Assembly: GCF_036898095.1 (NCBI RefSeq) | Contig: NC_090726.1 | Span: forward strand, 44,650,481-44,714,480 | Direction of reading: 5' to 3' | DNA from: Palaemon carinicauda | Lineage: Eukaryota; Arthropoda; Malacostraca; Decapoda; Palaemonidae | Length of the DNA: 64,000 nt | Shown: positions 43,101 through 45,829 of the stretch, piece by piece | Layout of the letters: each line of letters opens with the position of its first letter | Position numbering within the stretch: the stretch's first letter is position 1 | The notes under the pieces: model-generated | Told to the model about the DNA's origin: nothing | Database searches by the model: none | Seen by the model: the letters and a program-made list of their open reading frames with translations, nothing else | Program-made: the position numbers and the translations under genes

Positions 43101-45474
43101 AACACATTCCGGGAACTCAGGTTATTATAAAATTTATTTTAAGACTTTGTTACCAAGATACTAGACCAAGAGGAGAGTCTAGGGTATTAAATACATTTTT
43201 GTAGGTCTATTGATGGCCTATCTTTTTCCTTCACTGGCCCACCTCCATGAGTGTGTTGGAATTGCCAATATGAACATCAGGGGAAGTTTATAGAAATAAA
43301 TGGAATTCTAATAATAAAATTTATTTCTATACTCTGCTGATGTTCATATACATGTCCTAAGATGGATTATTGTCATTAGTTGCTAGCTTGTCTCGTATAC
43401 ACTAGAGGCCTAAGATGATACAAAGGAAATAAAATCTTGAAATTTAATTGTTTTTGAGAGTAAACTACAATGTAAGCAAGCTTTGTGAGAGAAATATAAT
43501 AAGTGTCACTACCTAGAAATCCCAAACAGACAAATATAATACTCAACTTGGGAGCAGGATTCTCTAAAACGTCAGACATCTTCCAAAACAAGCAAAACAA
43601 CACAGAGCAAAACAAAACATGTCTGACCAATGCAAGTGCTGAGGAGGAATGCGAATAGGGGGCGGGGAGATGTAAGGGTAGAGAGGGGGGATGTTGATGA
43701 AGGAGAGGTCTAATTGGTGATGGATCTATGGTTGAGGTTCAATCACGCCCCAGTTTTCTATACCGACACTCAAAAGAGTGAGCGAGCTAGGTTTATTCCT
43801 GGCATTCCATGCATCTCTTTTTTTTCTCTGGTATATTCAGCAATAACTATGCCTTAGAAATGGTGCTAGAGGAGCATTTCACTGGGCAACACAGGTTCCT
43901 CGCCCAGAAATAGATTTTTCCTTGGTCAAAATCCCTTTTTTGTTTAACTCAATAATAGTATACTAGCATTGCTGTCACTGTACTTGTACATACATTATCT
44001 TATTTTATTATAAACTTACAGCTGCGTATCGACAAGGACTTCATGAAAGATGAAGAAATTCACATGCACTTTCCAGCTGGAGCTATCAGCAAAGATGGTC
44101 CCTCGGCTGGCGTCACAATAATCACCGTCCTAGTTTCTCTTCTAACAAAACGCTGTGTTCGTTCAGATGTTGCTATGACTGGAGAAATAACTCTAAATGG
44201 TGTTGTTTTACCTGTATGTATTCACATTTTGGTATTTTCTCAGCAGTATTTAGTTTTCCGATACAAGAAAGGCTTCAGTATTGTAAAATAAATAGGAATA
44301 TTGTAATTTCAAGATAGTTCAGCAAAAAACATTTTAAAACTGACTAGTTCTTGAGACATATATGCTTAGACCAAATCTGATCATAATTGTAATTAGTGGT
44401 ACCATGGTATGTGTTATTAATTTGTTCTGGAACAAATTTCTCAAACTGAATTCCAGAATATGTCCTTGTCCTAATGTAACTAGGAAATTTACAACTTCCA
44501 AAGTAAAATTTAGAAATACTTTAGGGGTGAATTTGAAATATACAAAATTTTAATTGTTTAATGATTAGGAAAACTTGAATCAGAATGACAAGGGGATATG
44601 TCACTTTGAGTAAAGGATGAAATGGGTAAGAAATACAACATTCAATGTTTAAAAATTTTCAGGTTGGGGGAATCAAAGAGAAACTTATGGCTGCACATAG
44701 ATCAGGACTTACAACTGTAATCATTCCAGCAGCTAACAAGAAAGACTTGGATGATATTCCCAGTTCTGTACTGGTAAGGTTGACCAAAAAAGCTATAATT
44801 TCTACAGGACTAAAACTATTACTGTACTTTATTTGAACTAGTTATATTACTCTAGAAAATTTCCTGCATATCATAATTAAGAATCCTTGCAGTTTAAAAT
44901 AAATGAAGATTGTACAGTAGATAATATTTGTATTAAGCTTTATAAAATATTTAGTACTTAAAAAAGAGCATAGTTGGAATATCATAGTAATTTTTAAAAT
45001 ACAGTAAAGCAAAAGTGTTATAATTAAAATGCTTGCAATTGAACTCACAGTAAATAAAACTAAAATATAATGGCATTAATGTCATCCCAGTAGTTTACTC
45101 AAGTTGTCTAGGAAGATTCAAGTTCTTTGATTTGATTGAAAATGCACTTGTGCCTTACAACTCAATAAATTTTTGATATATGCAAAATCCCCCAGTATTT
45201 TAAAAAGATAAAATGCCCATAAAAGATTAGAATATACAGTATTCTTGAAACTTTTTTCCTACCTGGAGTAGCCTTAGTAATTTTAGTTGGTTACATATTC
45301 TCAAATGATTTTTAACTAATATTAATCATTAATTCAAAACAGAATGAAATAGAAGTGGTCCTTGTGAACACAGTAGAAGAAGTGCTTCAAGCAGCGTTTG
45401 ATGATGGGTTTGAAGATATGTTCGAGACTGATAATGATAATGGAAAGTCAGTTTCCCCTTCAAGTAAATTATAA
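6667..45474 (+). CDS. LONP2: Peroxisomal Lon protease 2, 18 coding exons
   Basis: This is an ATP-dependent Lon-type serine protease and chaperone of the peroxisome matrix, which degrades damaged or unprocessed matrix proteins. Joined exons: 6667-6776, 15136-15220, 18506-18707, 20765-20868, 22037-22198, 23543-23716, 24251-24430, 25301-25460, 27577-27671, 29398-29550, 37905-37997, 38939-39047, 40935-41042, 41212-41459, 42450-42662, 44022-44213, 44663-44773, 45343-45474. They total 2631 nt and encode 876 residues; the human protein has 852. The order is Lon N-terminal domain (about 1-220), coiled linker, AAA+ module (about 340-575; Walker A GPPGVGKT 366-373, Walker B LLDE 431-434, sensor-1 N483, sensor-2 R553), acidic insert (about 580-640), and protease domain with S760 (DGPSAG) and K803 (GGIKEK), a spacing of 43 as in bacterial Lon. 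The C-terminus is SKL, a PTS1 signal. All borders are GT/AG and phases agree. Confidence 0.95.
6943..7220 (+). mobile_element. piggyBac-type MITE, long form, copy 2
   Basis: TTAACCCTTTTACCCCCA at the left is answered by GGGGGTAAAAGGGTTAA at the right, with TTAA at both edges. The right part contains the palindrome GGACGTACCGGTACGTCC and a second decayed version. It is 278 bp long and noncoding, in LONP2 intron 1. Confidence 0.9.
7781..8099 (-). mobile_element. Short interspersed repeat / MITE with 'gagcggagacctcc' end
   Basis: It begins ATTAGAGCGGAGACCTCCC, contains CCTTGACCTTTGACCTTAAC and GCAAGTTTCATTCCTCTACG, and ends with CCTCCTTCCAGCTTCG. It shares its features in reverse orientation with the segment at 25668 (CCTCCGCCAACGAAGTTGGG). 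Widespread invertebrate repeats look like this. It is noncoding, in LONP2 intron 1. Confidence 0.65.
8124..8402. repeat. Tandem duplication, period 146 bp
   Basis: CTTTTTATCATTTTCCGATT at 8124 recurs at 8270. Both units continue through GATCCATTTTCATACATTTA and end with ATCACTGTATTGCATTGTA. The second unit has small deletions. It directly precedes DIRS A1. Confidence 0.85.
8420..8592 (+). repeat. Left inverted terminal repeat of A1
   Basis: TTTTCAATATTAAACTTACC is followed by CGATAATCATGTAGCTGTC and runs to CACTTTTTCCTC. From about 8440 on it is the reverse complement of 14865-15018, including variants not shared with A2 (for example ACTCACAAGCGCC and GACGCCACCTCAC). Confidence 0.9.
8740..9720 (+). 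other. A1-specific 5' insert replacing the gag N-terminus
   Basis: Homology to A2 stops near 8735 and resumes at about 9722 (GTGTCAGTGTTGTGCGTGAG). The intervening sequence is AT-rich, has a (GA)n run at 9381-9403 and repeated 'AGAGAGTATGAACTCTCTTTC'-like short inverted motifs near 8755-8845. It shows no convincing reading frame. It may be the 5' leader of a related subfamily or an acquired sequence. Confidence 0.5.
9722..10925 (+). pseudogene. A1 gag remnant
   Basis: It corresponds to about residues 168-565 of the A2 gag protein: an [12 protein letters not shown] segment, a KVLPQQ segment, repeats of APPAL, and a long Gln/Pro/Ser-rich stretch. The reading frame changes between the 9706-9957 part and the 10170-10925 part, and the Cys-rich N-terminus is absent. 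Sequence is very close to A2 where alignable. Confidence 0.8.
11166..11458 (+). repeat. 16-bp satellite array inside A1
   Basis: About 18 copies of the unit AGCATGCTCTGCATAC with few variants (CATTCAG, CATACAA, CTACATA) lie in tandem. No unit contains a stop, and 16 is not a multiple of three, so all three + frames and two - frames are open and give the same cyclic 16-residue peptide. These are not genes. The variants follow each other in recurring orders, suggesting a higher-order unit. Confidence 0.9.
12040..13230 (+). pseudogene. A1 pol remnant (RT C-part, RNase H, methylase-like)
   Basis: It starts at the RT catalytic motif, degraded from YLDDW to PSDDW, and continues through [15 protein letters not shown] and SLGMDLQ. 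The RNase H part is broken ([14 protein letters not shown] near 12540, then a frameshift). Near 12830-13190 it contains the segment with FPPF. At least three frame changes are needed to follow the A2 protein. Everything upstream in RT has been lost to the rearrangement. Confidence 0.8.
13240..14341 (+). pseudogene. A1 tyrosine recombinase remnant
   Basis: It aligns with the C-terminal 380 residues of the A2 recombinase frame. The first part is open to a TAG at 13710-13712, where A2 has [14 protein letters not shown] with the first catalytic arginine follows. Further frame changes occur near 13840 and 13970, and another stop lies near 14276. H-x-x-R is changed (THEVGAV, arginine lost). No active enzyme is expected. 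Confidence 0.85.
14730..14820 (+). repeat. Internal complementary region of A1
   Basis: CAGCTACATGATTATCGGGT followed by AAGTTTAATATTGAAAA is the complement of the left end. TGTTATTTTCATTAGTAAAA followed by TAAATTTTTGAATATACTT is the complement of the right end. The two halves abut exactly as in a joined circle. Confidence 0.9.
14772..15060 (+). repeat. Right inverted terminal repeat of A1
   Basis: It includes the reverse complement of the left repeat (14865-15018) and a distinct outer end running to AAAATAACAT at 15060. The flanking intron continues ATTTATTTG. Confidence 0.9.
15136..15220 (+). CDS. LONP2: LONP2 exon 2 (residues 37-65)
   Basis: The acceptor TATTTACAG precedes the single base that completes an Asn codon. 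It encodes NINLVRSRL...NTIIGIV, matching the conserved LONP2 N-terminal segment. The donor is AAG/GTATAT. Confidence 0.9.
15221..18505 (+). other. LONP2 intron 2, no gene seen
   Basis: A 73-bp direct duplication starts at 15427 and 15500 (ATCACCCGAAGTAG ... GATAGTGTCAGTAATAGAGA). A short inverted repeat (GATTACGGCC / GGCCGTAATC) lies at about 16919-16971. Stretches near 16060-16400 and 17230-17950 have a composition richer in C than the surrounding intron and look like old transposon coding sequence, but no domain could be recognised. Confidence 0.5.
18506..18707 (+). CDS. LONP2: LONP2 exon 3 (residues 66-132 plus one base)
   Basis: The acceptor TTATTGCAG starts the exon. It encodes the core of the Lon N-terminal domain, including [16 protein letters not shown] and LLITGLCRF. 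The donor is GATG/GTAAG. Confidence 0.95.
19948..20255 (-). mobile_element. piggyBac-type MITE, long form, copy 3
   Basis: TTAACCCTTTTACCCCCA and GGGGGTAAAAGGGTTAA define the ends, with TTAA at both edges. The interior is the reverse complement of copies 2 and 5: the palindromic CGTACCGGTACG part is at the left. It is 308 bp, in LONP2 intron 3. Confidence 0.9.
20350..20634. mobile_element. Hairpin-ended MITE
   Basis: AGGTCCTCAGCTTACAAAC at the left is matched by GTTTGTAAGTTTGAGACCT at the right, an imperfect inverted repeat of about 19 bp. The 285-bp interior is AT-rich and noncoding. It lies in LONP2 intron 3. Confidence 0.65.
20765..20868 (+). CDS. LONP2: LONP2 exon 4 (residues 133-167)
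   Basis: The acceptor TTTTCAG is followed by two bases that complete an Asp codon. It encodes a helical segment with [15 protein letters not shown], which matches the conserved helix after the Lon N domain core. Confidence 0.9.
20869..22036 (+). other. LONP2 intron 4, old repeat sequence
   Basis: A T-run at 21291-21314 is followed by a segment to about 21740 with CACTGTGACCTTGACATTGA and AACACACCCACAAAGG, phrases common in ancient invertebrate MITEs. No reading frame or gene was seen. Confidence 0.4.
22037..22198 (+). CDS. LONP2: LONP2 exon 5 (residues 168-221)
   Basis: The acceptor AATTTCAG starts a phase-0 exon of 54 codons. It encodes a helical part ending [14 protein letters not shown], typical of the end of the LONP2 N-terminal region. 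The donor is AAG/GTAATA. Confidence 0.95.
22528..22996. repeat. Interspersed repeat family F, copy 1
   Basis: It shares about 450 bp with 43538-43941 in the same orientation: CACGCCCCAGTT, ACTATACCGACAC, GGCATTCCATGCA, GAGCATTTCACTGGGC and CGCCCAGAAATAGATTTTTC, ending with TCAAAATCCCTTTTTT. It is noncoding, with a G-rich stretch at 22650-22700. The element class is not recognised. It lies in LONP2 intron 5. Confidence 0.75.
23543..23716 (+). CDS. LONP2: LONP2 exon 6 (residues 222-279)
   Basis: The acceptor TGATTTCTAG starts 58 codons of a charged linker ([28 protein letters not shown]) that leads into the coiled-coil before the AAA+ module. The donor is AAG/GTATGA. Confidence 0.9.
24251..24430 (+). 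CDS. LONP2: LONP2 exon 7 (residues 280-339)
   Basis: The acceptor TGTGTACAG starts 60 codons containing [14 protein letters not shown] and [11 protein letters not shown], the signature helix preceding the Lon ATPase domain. The donor is AAG/GTGAG. Confidence 0.95.
25088..25192. repeat. (TA)n microsatellite
   Basis: An almost pure TA tract of about 80 bp is followed by TAGATA units. The Tyr/Ile-rich reading frames across it are artefacts of the repeat. It lies in LONP2 intron 7, about 100 bp before exon 8. Confidence 0.95.
25301..25460 (+). CDS. LONP2: LONP2 exon 8 (residues 340-392 plus one base), Walker A
   Basis: The acceptor CTTTTCAAAG starts the AAA+ module. It encodes LEYLAVRQL and the Walker A motif GPPGVGKT (366-373; K372 binds ATP phosphates). 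The donor is ATTAG/GTAAG. Confidence 0.97.
25668..25940 (+). mobile_element. Short interspersed repeat / MITE, fragment
   Basis: It starts CCTCCGCCAACGAAGTTGGG and continues with TTGTGAACAACTTCCTGGCC and GAATAATGAAAGTTTCAGGG. These phrases are the reverse complement of parts of the repeat at 7781-8099. The right end is unclear. It is noncoding. Confidence 0.6.
26783..27012 (+). mobile_element. piggyBac-type MITE, short form, copy 4
   Basis: A left end degraded to TATAACCCTTTTTACCCCC is answered by GGGGGTGAAAGGGTTAA. The interior matches copy 1 closely (AAACATGTAAATAACAGTGT). It is 230 bp, in LONP2 intron 8. Confidence 0.85.
27267..27562. repeat. Tandem duplication, period 146 bp, beside exon 9
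   Basis: AATACAGTACATCATGATAC at 27267 recurs at 27413 with one change. Both units run through TTATTTGAAGTAATGAT...AGCATTGTA and end GAGTTGTATG-AATTGA. The second unit ends about 15 bp before the exon 9 acceptor. Confidence 0.85.
27577..27671 (+). CDS. LONP2: LONP2 exon 9 (residues 393-424)
   Basis: The acceptor ATTTTGTAG is followed by two bases completing Gly393. It encodes [20 protein letters not shown] and PGRVIQGL, a hallmark Lon segment between Walker A and Walker B. The donor is AAG/GTATG. Confidence 0.97.
27672..29397 (+). other. LONP2 intron 9, nothing recognised
   Basis: AT-rich intron sequence. No repeat family, exon or RNA gene could be supported on either strand. Confidence 0.5.
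29398..29550 (+). CDS. LONP2: LONP2 exon 10 (residues 425-475), Walker B
   Basis: The acceptor TATTCATAG starts [15 protein letters not shown]. Walker B is LLDE with D433 and E434 for ATP hydrolysis, followed by EVLDPEQN. The donor CAG/GTTTGA is weaker than the others. The next exon is 8.35 kb away across DIRS A2. Confidence 0.96.
29691..29986 (+). mobile_element. piggyBac-type MITE, long form, copy 5
   Basis: TTAACCCTTTTACCCCCAGG and TGGGTAAAAGGGTTAA form the ends with TTAA edges. The interior contains CAAGGACGTACCGGTACG. It is 296 bp and noncoding, in LONP2 intron 10. Confidence 0.9.
29987..30916 (+). other. LONP2 intron 10 upstream of A2, nothing recognised
   Basis: AT-rich intron sequence between the MITE and the left end of DIRS A2. 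No gene or repeat could be supported. Confidence 0.5.
30917..31088 (+). repeat. Left inverted terminal repeat of A2
   Basis: It starts TTTTCAATATTAAACTTACC and runs to CTCAATTTTTCCTC. From about 30930 it is the exact reverse complement of 37491-37650. It carries A2-specific bases (ACTTACCAGCGCC, ACACCTCCTCAAT) that are mirrored in the right repeat. Confidence 0.93.
31298..34000 (+). CDS. DIRS A2 gag-like protein, 900 aa
   Basis: This is the first frame of the element and the presumed structural protein that packages its RNA. The N-terminus has a Cys array: C13, C16, then C31-x2-C34-x4-C39-x5-C45-x2-C48, likely metal-binding. Element C has Cys at the same positions. A Ser/Val-rich segment (about 148-170), a long Gln/Pro/Ser-rich low-complexity region (about 270-570), and an acidic patch near 570-590 follow. 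A more ordered C-terminal half (about 590-850, e.g. [14 protein letters not shown]) may be capsid-like. The tail is basic and Ser/Arg-rich (about 870-900). The start is the first ATG after the 5' leader. The last 167 nt overlap the pol frame. I do not recognise a specific gag fold. Confidence 0.85.
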   Translation: MSDISQAPTHRRCRSCNRRIPKASVDPHTACSDCRDRPCQLENRCEECAGLSELDFVRLLKYSTKLERGRVRRSSSHSSLFSSPHDPLPFPTPVVATPEPTICPQPDMSVVLRAIQALGDKVESVVSDHKSLMAEVKELKVKSAVGGISASAVTSASVSAVPSASVSVVREDTSVRASRPPSPGPLASSQAQGRSNVEGQKGSAGLDRRTEVSSVVAGVSSRDRHSHLQTIEPVFYSSADQLSGKKRWTQVSRPLKRRVQSASAQPGCSHWLSSDSPQSSVDCTPPKRSKVLPQQISAVKALPQQTLVSADPKLTLLQSMQSQLSVLMREYRAEKVAPPPPPALAPPALAPPALAPPDRSTACQAYDVEPRSEFTVPSGVQLPPPSLRQPQQWDQEAYTTLPPLPLAAPPLMQHSVEVQQPLPSMSQSPQLSLQRAQPSSRQAPQHLSLAPQEPQLSRHLLRSAQPLPHRSPLTPQEPLLVPQELATAHPPSARQAQPLSSVTHARSQPPPPMRLPSAATFDQPLQSEPQVFPQQSLEEETTNIVVPARADSAVQHTFPISSLHSGDEASDDEAAHLDPSSDVDESKSSPPSIDFRKVLALFREVYPDHFVSAIPRSPPSEFSLGMQPAKSTYTKLVLARSSKRALRILGEWLQTKQHLGKTSFMFPPTKLTSKAGVWYATGEEPGLGVPASAQADFSSLVDSPRRTAMRRSKVCWTFSDLDHFLKGVFRAFEMFNFLDWCLGALSKKTSPADKDSAMLLMSCMDKAIRDGSGELASMFVSGVLKKREQLCTFLSSCITPCQRSQLLFAPLSKFLFPEELVKDLSAALIQKDTHDLVASSARKTKVATSVPRTYRTPVADTPATRFIPPFRGRAPSRGSSRPDSSRSKSRKGSKASKGKN
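33834..36059 (+). CDS. DIRS A2 pol: reverse transcriptase, RNase H, methylase-like
   Basis: The frame has 741 codons from its first ATG, which lies inside gag in another frame; the true start or a frameshift mechanism is unknown. The RT domain (about 150-330) has [24 protein letters not shown] (D200, D203), FGLSTAP and the catalytic YLDD (264-267). RNase H (about 425-545) has its acidic residues at D431 (SDAS), E463 (NCKEL), D488 (NSDN) and D539 (SADRLSR). A third block (about 555-655) with TIDLFAT, CSPVPDP, YAFPPF (FPPF 612-615) and [12 protein letters not shown] is the segment that in DIRS elements is described as related to DNA adenine methylases. It overlaps gag by 167 nt and shares most of its length with the recombinase frame. 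Confidence 0.93.
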   Translation: MLPQSPGLIAPQWLILLLRGSYRPFVVEPPAEEAPVQTLPGASLGKVPRLLKEKTDSPHLQTAVGARLKSFWQAWEKRGADAQSVSWLREGYRIPFCLKPPLTTSPINLSPNYKEEDKRLALRQEVSLLVQKKAVVIVRDHQSPGFYNRLFLVAKKTGGWRPVLDVSALNAYVTKQTFTMETTKSVLAAVRQEDWMVSLDLKDAYFHVPIHPDSQPFLRFVFGKVVYQFQALCFGLSTAPMVFTHLMRNIAKFLHLSDIRASLYLDDWLLRASTSRRCLESLNWTLDLIRELGLLVNIEKSQLIPSQSIVYLGMEIRSQDFRAFPSAPRISQALDCIMSMVKRSSCSVRQWMSLTGTLSSLALFVELGRLHLRPLQFHLAAHWDKGLTLEAVSIPVTKEMKTTLLWWKTNLLLREGLSLAIQTPNLHLFSDASDSGWGATLNGRECSGTWNEEQGTLHINCKELLAVHLALLNFKSLLLGKVVEVNSDNTTALAYISKQGGTHSRSLYEIARDLLIWSRSQNLTLVTRFIQGNMNVSADRLSRRNQVIPTEWTLHKSVCNRLWTLWGQPTIDLFATSMTKRLPLYCSPVPDPAAVHVDAFLLNWSHLDLYAFPPFKIINKVLQKFISHEGTRLTLVAPLWPAREWFTEVLQWLVDIPRTLPLRVDLLRQPHVDRLHPNLHALRLTAFRLSKDSLELEAFRRRQPVRLPEQEGFPLVESTNLSGKSSGAGVELIQYPLPIPL
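34310..36958 (+). CDS. DIRS A2 tyrosine recombinase frame
   Basis: This frame is open for 882 codons from its first ATG, in the same phase as gag. The recognisable protein is only the last ~380 codons (about 35810-36958); the first ~500 codons overlap pol in another phase and are probably not the real product. The recombinase N-terminal part has a DNA-binding helix region ([26 protein letters not shown]). The catalytic part has the first arginine R688 ([11 protein letters not shown]), H813-x-x-R816 (THEVRAV), W839 and the likely nucleophile Y849 (FYLKD). The enzyme would join circular DNA to the host genome by strand exchange. How its translation begins is not visible. Confidence 0.88.
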   Translation: METGAGRQRAQCVCHQADVHDGDDEVGPSSGQAGGLDGLVGLERCLLSCSYSSRLPTFPEIRFWKGCLPIPSPVFWPKHSSYGVHASDEEYSKIPPLIGHQSLPLLRRLAVESLHESSLSGESQLDFGLNQRTGSVSQHRKVSAHSLPIHCVPGNGDSESGFSGFSIGPKDKPSPRLHHEHGEEEQLLGETVDESHRDPFITGPVRRARETPPPPSSVPSCSSLGQGFDSRSSLYPSHQRDEDHSLVVEDQSPSQGGPIVGYSDPQSSSLLRCIGLGLGCDLERTGMLGNVERGTGNAPHQLQGATSSSFSPAELQVPPAGQGGGGELRQHHSLGLHLQARRDPFEEPIRDRKGPPHLVKKSKPHFGHEVHSGQHERLSRSPKQKESGHSHGMDPPQECVQQTLDLVGSTYHRSVCHLHDQETSAVLFPSSRPCSSSCGCFSAELVPSRPLRIPTVQDNKQSPAEIHLARRDTADAGCSPLACKRMVHRGTSMASRHPQDSTSKSGPSTSTSRRQVAPKPPRSSADCLQTVERFARARGFSKEAASAIARARRVSTRRVYQSKWEVFRSWCRANSVSSTNTSVTQIADFLLHLRNERSLSAPTIKGYRSMLASVLRHRGLDLSSNKDLQDILKSFETSKERRLSTPGWNLDVVLRFLMSPRFEPLQSASFKDLTLKTLFLVCLATAKRVSEVHAFSKNIGFTTESATCSFQLGFLAKNELPSRPWPRSFEIPSLSNMVGNELERVLCPVRALKYYLNRSKPIRGQSEALWCAIKKPSRPMSKNGVSYYIRLLIREAHSHLKEEDLALLKVRTHEVRAVATSMAFNKNRSLQSIMDATYWRSKSVFASFYLKDVQSLYENCYTPGPFVAASAVVGEGSATTFP
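37356..37446 (+). repeat. Internal complementary region of A2
   Basis: CAGCTACATGATTATCGGGT with AAGTTTAATATTGAAAA is the complement of the left end. TGTTATTTTTATTAGTAAAA with TAAATTTTTGAATATACTT is the complement of the right end. Together they are the complement of a right-end to left-end circle junction, as expected for DIRS replication. Confidence 0.93.
37396..37685 (+). repeat. Right inverted terminal repeat of A2
   Basis: Nucleotides 37491-37650 mirror the left repeat exactly. The outer 35 bp (TATATTCAAAAATTTATTTT to AAAATAACAT) are unique to the right end and are mirrored at the start of this segment, so the whole unit can fold into a long hairpin. Confidence 0.92.
37905..37997 (+). 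CDS. LONP2: LONP2 exon 11 (residues 476-506)
   Basis: The acceptor TACTTTTCTAG starts VLFVATANT with sensor-1 Asn483. [16 protein letters not shown] follows; the DRME arginine is the usual Lon arginine finger region. The donor is CAG/GTATGT. Confidence 0.96.
38939..39047 (+). CDS. LONP2: LONP2 exon 12 (residues 507-542 plus one base)
   Basis: A long T-run (38913-38934) and GAAG form the acceptor. It encodes [20 protein letters not shown], which is the Lon alpha-helical lid subdomain. The donor is ATAA/GTAAGT. Confidence 0.94.
39530..40235 (+). mobile_element. LINE 3' end with RT C-terminal remnant
   Basis: A 75-codon stretch (39536-39763) reads [20 protein letters not shown] and [14 protein letters not shown], a C-terminal pattern of arthropod non-LTR retrotransposon pol proteins. 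It continues out of frame ([17 protein letters not shown]). The 3' tail has TTTCCTCACTTGGCTATTTT and CAACTTGGGTTGTAGCATAG, ending in TAATAATGATAATAAGAATA. The same 3' tail occurs at 46245, 53996 and 58930. It lies in LONP2 intron 12. Confidence 0.8.
40935..41042 (+). CDS. LONP2: LONP2 exon 13 (residues 543-578 plus one base)
   Basis: The acceptor TCTTTACAG completes Ile543. It encodes [20 protein letters not shown] with sensor-2 Arg553, then RAVAVQVAE. The donor is CCAG/GTATGA. Confidence 0.96.
41212..41459 (+). CDS. LONP2: LONP2 exon 14 (residues 579-661), acidic insert
   Basis: The acceptor TGTTTAAAG starts the exon. It encodes an acidic, poorly conserved linker with a small internal repeat (DDDQVQKAV / DDDQVEKVE) and then [15 protein letters not shown] leading into the protease domain. 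The donor is GGG/GTGAGT. The insert accounts for part of the extra length relative to vertebrate LONP2. Confidence 0.92.
41600..41850 (+). mobile_element. Non-LTR retrotransposon RT fragment
   Basis: Frames read [15 protein letters not shown] and [11 protein letters not shown], then in another frame [19 protein letters not shown], the pattern GLRQGCVMSP-LFN--MDG of LINE reverse transcriptases. Stops and frame changes show decay. It is in LONP2 intron 14. Confidence 0.75.
42450..42662 (+). CDS. LONP2: LONP2 exon 15 (residues 662-732)
   Basis: The acceptor TACTTTACAG starts 71 codons of the protease domain: [40 protein letters not shown]. The donor is TTG/GTAAGA. Confidence 0.97.
43225..43410. 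repeat. Inverted repeat, possible DIRS-like junction remnant
   Basis: GAACATCAGGGGAAGTTTAT with AGAAATAAA (about 43273-43300) is inverted at TTTATTTCTATACTCTGCTG with ATGTTC (about 43321-43347). The spacer is about 20 bp. The arrangement resembles the ICRs of the DIRS elements here but no element could be assigned. Confidence 0.5.
43538..43941. repeat. Interspersed repeat family F, copy 2
   Basis: Same family and orientation as 22528-22996, sharing TCAGACATCTTC, ATCACGCCCCAGTT, ATACCGACACTC, CCTGGCATTCCATGCA and AGAAATAGATTTTTCCTTGG, ending TCAAAATCCCTTTTTT. It is noncoding, just before LONP2 exon 16. Confidence 0.75.
44022..44213 (+). CDS. LONP2: LONP2 exon 16 (residues 733-796), catalytic Ser
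   Basis: The acceptor AACTTACAG starts 64 codons with [20 protein letters not shown]; Ser760 in DGPSAG is the protease nucleophile. [12 protein letters not shown] follows. The donor is CCT/GTATGT. Confidence 0.97.
44663..44773 (+). CDS. LONP2: LONP2 exon 17 (residues 797-833), catalytic Lys
   Basis: The acceptor AAATTTTCAG starts [15 protein letters not shown]; Lys803 (second Lys of KEK) is the dyad base, 43 residues after Ser760. [15 protein letters not shown] follows. The donor is CTG/GTAAGG. Confidence 0.97.
45343..45474 (+). CDS. LONP2: LONP2 exon 18 (residues 834-876), SKL terminus
   Basis: The acceptor TTCAAAACAG starts the last exon. It encodes [14 protein letters not shown] and ends SPSSKL followed by TAA at 45472-45474. 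SKL is the classic peroxisomal targeting signal type 1, which separates this gene from mitochondrial LONP1. Confidence 0.97.
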   Translation, partial: NEIEVVLVNTVEEVLQAAFDDGFEDMFETDNDNGKSVSPSSKL

Positions 45475-45829
45475 AAAATAATTTGAGTAGTATTGTACTG
45501 TAGCCACATTTTTTATATCACACATTCTAATACTTGTATAGTGTATTTTGATAAATTAGTTCAATCATTTTGTTTAGGAAAAAAGTATTAATTTTTTAGT
45601 TTCTATAGTTGGAAAGATTTATTTTATATGGTTGGAACAGGTGATAATAGTAAGACCTTATTGCATATTTTAGATATTGTTTATATAGCTATGGTTATTC
45701 TTATAGAGTTAAGAGAAATGATTGTATTGTGATAAGATAAAATTATCTCTTAGGGTAGACTTTTTAAGTGTTTGTAAAGTTTGAAAGTGTCTTTCATGTG
45801 TAATATATATATAAATGTACAGTTAACCC
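45475..45829 (+). other. LONP2 3' untranslated / flanking sequence
   Basis: AT-rich sequence after the stop codon. No AATAAA occurs close by; the nearest clear ones are in the minisatellite region (about 46335) and at 46845. The polyadenylation site is not determined. Confidence 0.4.

Noticed and set aside
6667..45474. Mitochondrial LONP1 as identity of the Lon gene
   Set aside because: No mitochondrial presequence is seen, the protein has the LONP2 length, and it ends in SKL, the peroxisomal signal.
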